Assembly: GCF_002119725.1 (NCBI RefSeq)
Contig: NZ_CP021109.1
Coordinates: forward strand, 4,092,001 to 4,156,000
Direction of reading: 5' to 3'
Length of the DNA stretch: 64,000 bases
DNA from: Bordetella genomosp. 9
GTDB taxonomy: Bacteria; Pseudomonadota; Gammaproteobacteria; Burkholderiales; Burkholderiaceae_B
Part shown: positions 62,886-64,000 of the stretch, in pieces
Layout of the letters: every line of letters starts with the position of its first letter
Numbering within the stretch: the first letter of the stretch is position 1
The notes under the pieces: model-generated
The model's database searches: none
The model's input: the letters and a program-made list of their open reading frames with translations, nothing else
What the model was told of the DNA's origin: nothing
Position numbers and translations under genes: made by a program

Positions 62886-63920
62886 ATGAGTCTTTGTGTA
62901 TTGAAGCCCGGGCTGCTTTCGTCGTTCCAGGACTTGGGGCGGTTTGGCTATCAGCATCAAGGCATTCCGGTGGCGGGGGCGATGGACGCGCGCGCGCATC
63001 GGCTGGCGAGCTTGCTGGCGGGCAACGATCCCGCGCGTACCGCTTCGCTTGAGATTACGCTGCAGGGGCCGGTGCTGCGCTTCGAGCAGGCGGCGTGTTT
63101 CGCGCTCAGTGGCGCCTCGCTGGGGGCGGCCTTGAACGGCAAAGCGATTCCCATCAACCGTCCGCTGCTGGCGCGAGCGGGCGATATCCTGGCGTTCGGC
63201 GCGGCGGGCGGCGACGCGTCTTTGGACGGCGCGCAAGGACTGCGGGCGTATCTGGCTGTGCATGGCGGCTTCTCCTTGCGGCGCGTCATGGACAGCGAAA
63301 GCACCTATTTGCGCAGCGGCTTCGGCGGCTACGAAGGCCGTGCGTTGGCCAAGGGCGACGTGGTCGGGCTGCGGCGCGCGGTCAACGCGACGGCCCTGGA
63401 TGAACTGGAGAACGCACTCTGGCAGATGCGGCTTTATCTACCCGGCACTCTGACCGCGCAGCCGCGCGCCACGGTGCGGGCGGTGCCGGGCCGTCAGTGG
63501 GATGACTTTACGCAGGCGGCGCGCGATGCGTTCGCCGGCGAACCATACGTTGTCACGCCTCAATCCGAACGCATGGGTTATCGGCTGCAAGGGCCCGCGC
63601 TGGCGATGACGCAACCCAGGCAGATGCTGTCGGAAGCGACCTGCTTCGGCACGGTGCAGGTGCCGGCCGACGGCGCGCCCATCGTATTGATGGCCGATCG
63701 CCAGACCACCGGCGGCTATCCCAAGATCGCGCAGGTGGCCAGCGTCGATCTGCCGCGCTTGGCACAGACCGCGCCGGGTAGCACCATACGCTTTGAAATG
63801 ATTTCCCTGGACCAGGCGCAACGGCTGGACGGCGAGCGGGAAACCGCTTTCGCGCGGCTGGCCGACGCGCTGCAGGGACTGCGCGCGCTTTACGCGCGGC
63901 ACACATCCGAATCTCAATAA
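62886..63920 (+). CDS. pxpC: 5-oxoprolinase subunit C (PxpC/KipA)
   Basis: Biotin-dependent-carboxyltransferase-like subunit of 5-oxoprolinase, 344 residues from ATG 62886. Begins SLCVLKPGLLSSFQDLGRFG; family blocks LSGASLGAALNG, GLRAYLAVHGGFS, SERMGYRLQGPAL and MADRQTTGGYPKIAQV. Lies 38 bases after pxpB. PxpB and PxpC form the catalytic unit with PxpA. Confidence 0.95.
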   Translation: MSLCVLKPGLLSSFQDLGRFGYQHQGIPVAGAMDARAHRLASLLAGNDPARTASLEITLQGPVLRFEQAACFALSGASLGAALNGKAIPINRPLLARAGDILAFGAAGGDASLDGAQGLRAYLAVHGGFSLRRVMDSESTYLRSGFGGYEGRALAKGDVVGLRRAVNATALDELENALWQMRLYLPGTLTAQPRATVRAVPGRQWDDFTQAARDAFAGEPYVVTPQSERMGYRLQGPALAMTQPRQMLSEATCFGTVQVPADGAPIVLMADRQTTGGYPKIAQVASVDLPRLAQTAPGSTIRFEMISLDQAQRLDGERETAFARLADALQGLRALYARHTSESQ

Positions 63921-63931
63921 CGGAGCATGCC

Positions 63932-64000
63932 ATGGCCTTATCCATCGACTTGAACTGCGACATGGGCGAAAGCTACGGCGCCTGGCGCATGGGCAACGAC
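63932..64000 (+). CDS. pxpA: 5-oxoprolinase subunit A (PxpA), start only
   Basis: From ATG 63932 the frame reads MALSIDLNCDMGESYGAWRM, the amino end of the LamB/YcsF family, to the window edge (23 codons). It follows pxpC by 11 bases, with GGAG before the ATG. The rest lies outside. Confidence 0.92.
   Translation, partial: MALSIDLNCDMGESYGAWRMGND

Overview
The window is GC-rich chromosomal DNA whose gene content and gene order look like a betaproteobacterium of the family Alcaligenaceae, most likely Bordetella or Achromobacter (inferred from protein sequences and order, not from a database search). Typical markers are the mreB-mreC-mreD-mrdA-rodA shape operon divergent from gatCAB, metX-metW under a SAM-II riboswitch, the ubiE / Tim44-like / ubiJ / ubiB cluster, and phoB-phoR. 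Nearly all of it is core housekeeping sequence. No phage, insertion-sequence transposase or CRISPR array was seen.

Layout. 1-11.2 kb: start of an indolepyruvate:ferredoxin oxidoreductase-like gene, mutY, the cell-shape operon (leftward) and gatCAB (rightward). 11.16-12.3 kb: a 1.1-kb repeat island without a convincing gene. It holds two inverted copies of a 200-bp element with perfect 31-bp terminal inverted repeats, two hairpins with a constant loop but covarying stems, and a 20-bp tandem repeat. 12.3-24.3 kb: pyrE, exonuclease III, an MHYT-GGDEF-EAL protein, two tandem universal stress proteins, an AmpG-type permease, metX-metW, a solo LuxR helix-turn-helix, a lipoprotein and gshA. 24.6-30.5 kb: a TRAP transporter with two small envelope genes, then a PAS-LuxR regulator divergent from a cupin.

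30.7-41.5 kb: amino-acid permease, tRNA-Arg(CCG), dihaem cytochrome c, a degenerate receiver/winged-helix regulator divergent from an XRE regulator across a large palindrome, a lipoprotein with a SecD-like domain, thiC under a TPP riboswitch, a DUF1444 gene, an MmyB-type regulator and a YbaK deacylase. 41.6-51 kb: a B12 block (metH leftward; a cobalamin riboswitch, btuB and btuF rightward), then thiG-thiD and a Pcm-like methyltransferase. 51-57 kb: heptose-1-phosphate adenylyltransferase, a diiron ferritin-like protein, and ubiquinone genes. 57-64 kb: phoB-phoR, serA, a LysR regulator divergent from a VOC protein, and the 5-oxoprolinase genes pxpB, pxpC and the start of pxpA.

How it fits together: three vitamin or cofactor riboswitches (SAM-II on metX, TPP on thiC, cobalamin on btuB) tie methionine, thiamine and B12 metabolism together. 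MetX and MetW feed homocysteine to the B12-dependent MetH, whose cofactor uptake genes lie next to it. The most unusual stretch is the repeat island at 11.2-12.3 kb, where compensatory changes inside palindromes point to selection for, or copying-based maintenance of, the folded form.
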